Assembly: GCA_017853785.1 (NCBI GenBank)
Contig: JAFMIX010000139.1
Location: 1-6,008 of the forward strand
Source of the DNA: Verrucomicrobiales bacterium
Lineage (GTDB): Bacteria > Verrucomicrobiota > Verrucomicrobiia > Limisphaerales > JAFMIX01
Length of the DNA: 6,008 nt
Direction of reading: 5' to 3'
The notes beneath the pieces are model-generated. The model was not told the origin of the DNA, searched no databases, and was given only the letters and a program-made list of their open reading frames with translations. This document shows, in pieces, positions 5,642 to 6,008 of the stretch. The position numbers and the translations under genes were made by a program. Within the stretch, counting starts at the first letter, position 1. Every line of letters starts with the position of its first letter.

Positions 5642-6008
5642 TCAAGGAAGCAGCTTTGAGCGAAAAAGTTGGGGGTTGGAGTTGAGAGCGGGCTGGGGAG
5701 TCACGATGAAGATTCCGTTTTCCGGCAGGTTGGTGCTGATGGCTGACCAGTCAACGAGGTTGGTGGTGAAGTCCACCGCGTAAGGGAAGCCGTCCATGCC
5801 GGTGAATTCCACCTGCGGCTGTCCGGTGGCGTAACGAATCGTTCCGAGCGAATCCAGCCGCAGGCGCGGCAGCAACTGGCAGGGAATCGCCTCGCAGACC
5901 GCATCCGTGATGTTGGTGTTCGCAATACTTGCCAAGTATTCCCAGTTCGTGTTGGTCAACCACGGCGCGGTCACGGACAGTTCCGGCGTTCGCAGTATTT
6001 CTCCCGGC
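5642..6008 (-). CDS. C-terminus of a probable exported protein (5' end beyond the window)
   Basis: An open frame enters from the right edge and stops at TGA (5644-5642), giving 121 visible residues. There is no start within the window that must be used: the frame is open to the edge and GTG 5974 is internal to similar-looking sequence. The visible part has an Asn/Thr-rich stretch (WLTNTNWEYL, then IANTNITDAVCEAIPCQLL) and a short RLRLDSLGTIRYATG segment. It ends with FPYAVDFTTNLVDW, STNLPENGIF and a final LFRSKLLP. That ending resembles the C-terminal beta-rich module often found on large secreted proteins of Verrucomicrobiota. This is recognition from memory, not a search result, and no enzymatic domain is visible. 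It lies 61 bp upstream of sppA in the same direction. Function is unknown. Confidence 0.72.
   Translation of the reverse strand, partial: PGEILRTPELSVTAPWLTNTNWEYLASIANTNITDAVCEAIPCQLLPRLRLDSLGTIRYATGQPQVEFTGMDGFPYAVDFTTNLVDWSAISTNLPENGIFIVTPQPALNSNPQLFRSKLLP

Overview
The window looks like ordinary chromosomal sequence from a GC-rich bacterium, most likely a member of Verrucomicrobiota (Limisphaerales/Pedosphaera-like). The main clue is the visible C-terminus of the protein at the right edge. It has a 'TTNLVDW...STNLP..G.F.V......LFRS' ending, which I know as a common C-terminal pattern of large exported proteins in that group. None of the five complete genes has a recognisable Shine-Dalgarno sequence. 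The lineage is an inference and was not tested by any search.

Layout, left to right. Positions 1-55 (minus) hold the 5' three-quarters of a tRNA-Ala(CGC), cut by the window edge, with a plausible promoter just upstream. An AT-richer gap (56-225) separates it from two divergently oriented plus-strand genes. These are a UDP-N-acetylglucosamine 6-dehydrogenase (WbpA-like, 226-1512) and a UDP-GlcNAc/GlcNAcA 4-epimerase (WbpP/TviC-like, 1598-2626). Together they would convert UDP-GlcNAc to UDP-GalNAcA, a precursor of acidic surface polysaccharides. No glycosyltransferase or polymer export gene lies in the window.

A 75-bp gap (2627-2701) separates this pair from a convergent minus-strand block. 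Read in its own direction, that block starts off the right edge with the C-terminus of a probable exported protein. It continues with a 61-bp gap containing an 8-bp inverted repeat, then a membrane-anchored SppA-type serine protease (signal peptide peptidase), uracil phosphoribosyltransferase (upp), and an M24 family Xaa-Pro-type metallopeptidase. The sppA stop overlaps the upp start (TGATG), and the upp stop directly abuts the peptidase start (TAAATG). These three genes are therefore almost certainly one translationally coupled operon. A plausible theme is turnover and salvage: peptides cleared from the membrane and degraded, and uracil recycled to UMP.

I found no CRISPR array, insertion sequence, prophage gene or clearly new system. 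The points most worth checking are the dehydrogenase/epimerase pairing, a 23-codon ORF bridging those two genes, the tightly coupled sppA-upp-peptidase unit, the proline-rich N-terminus of SppA, and the lack of Shine-Dalgarno motifs.
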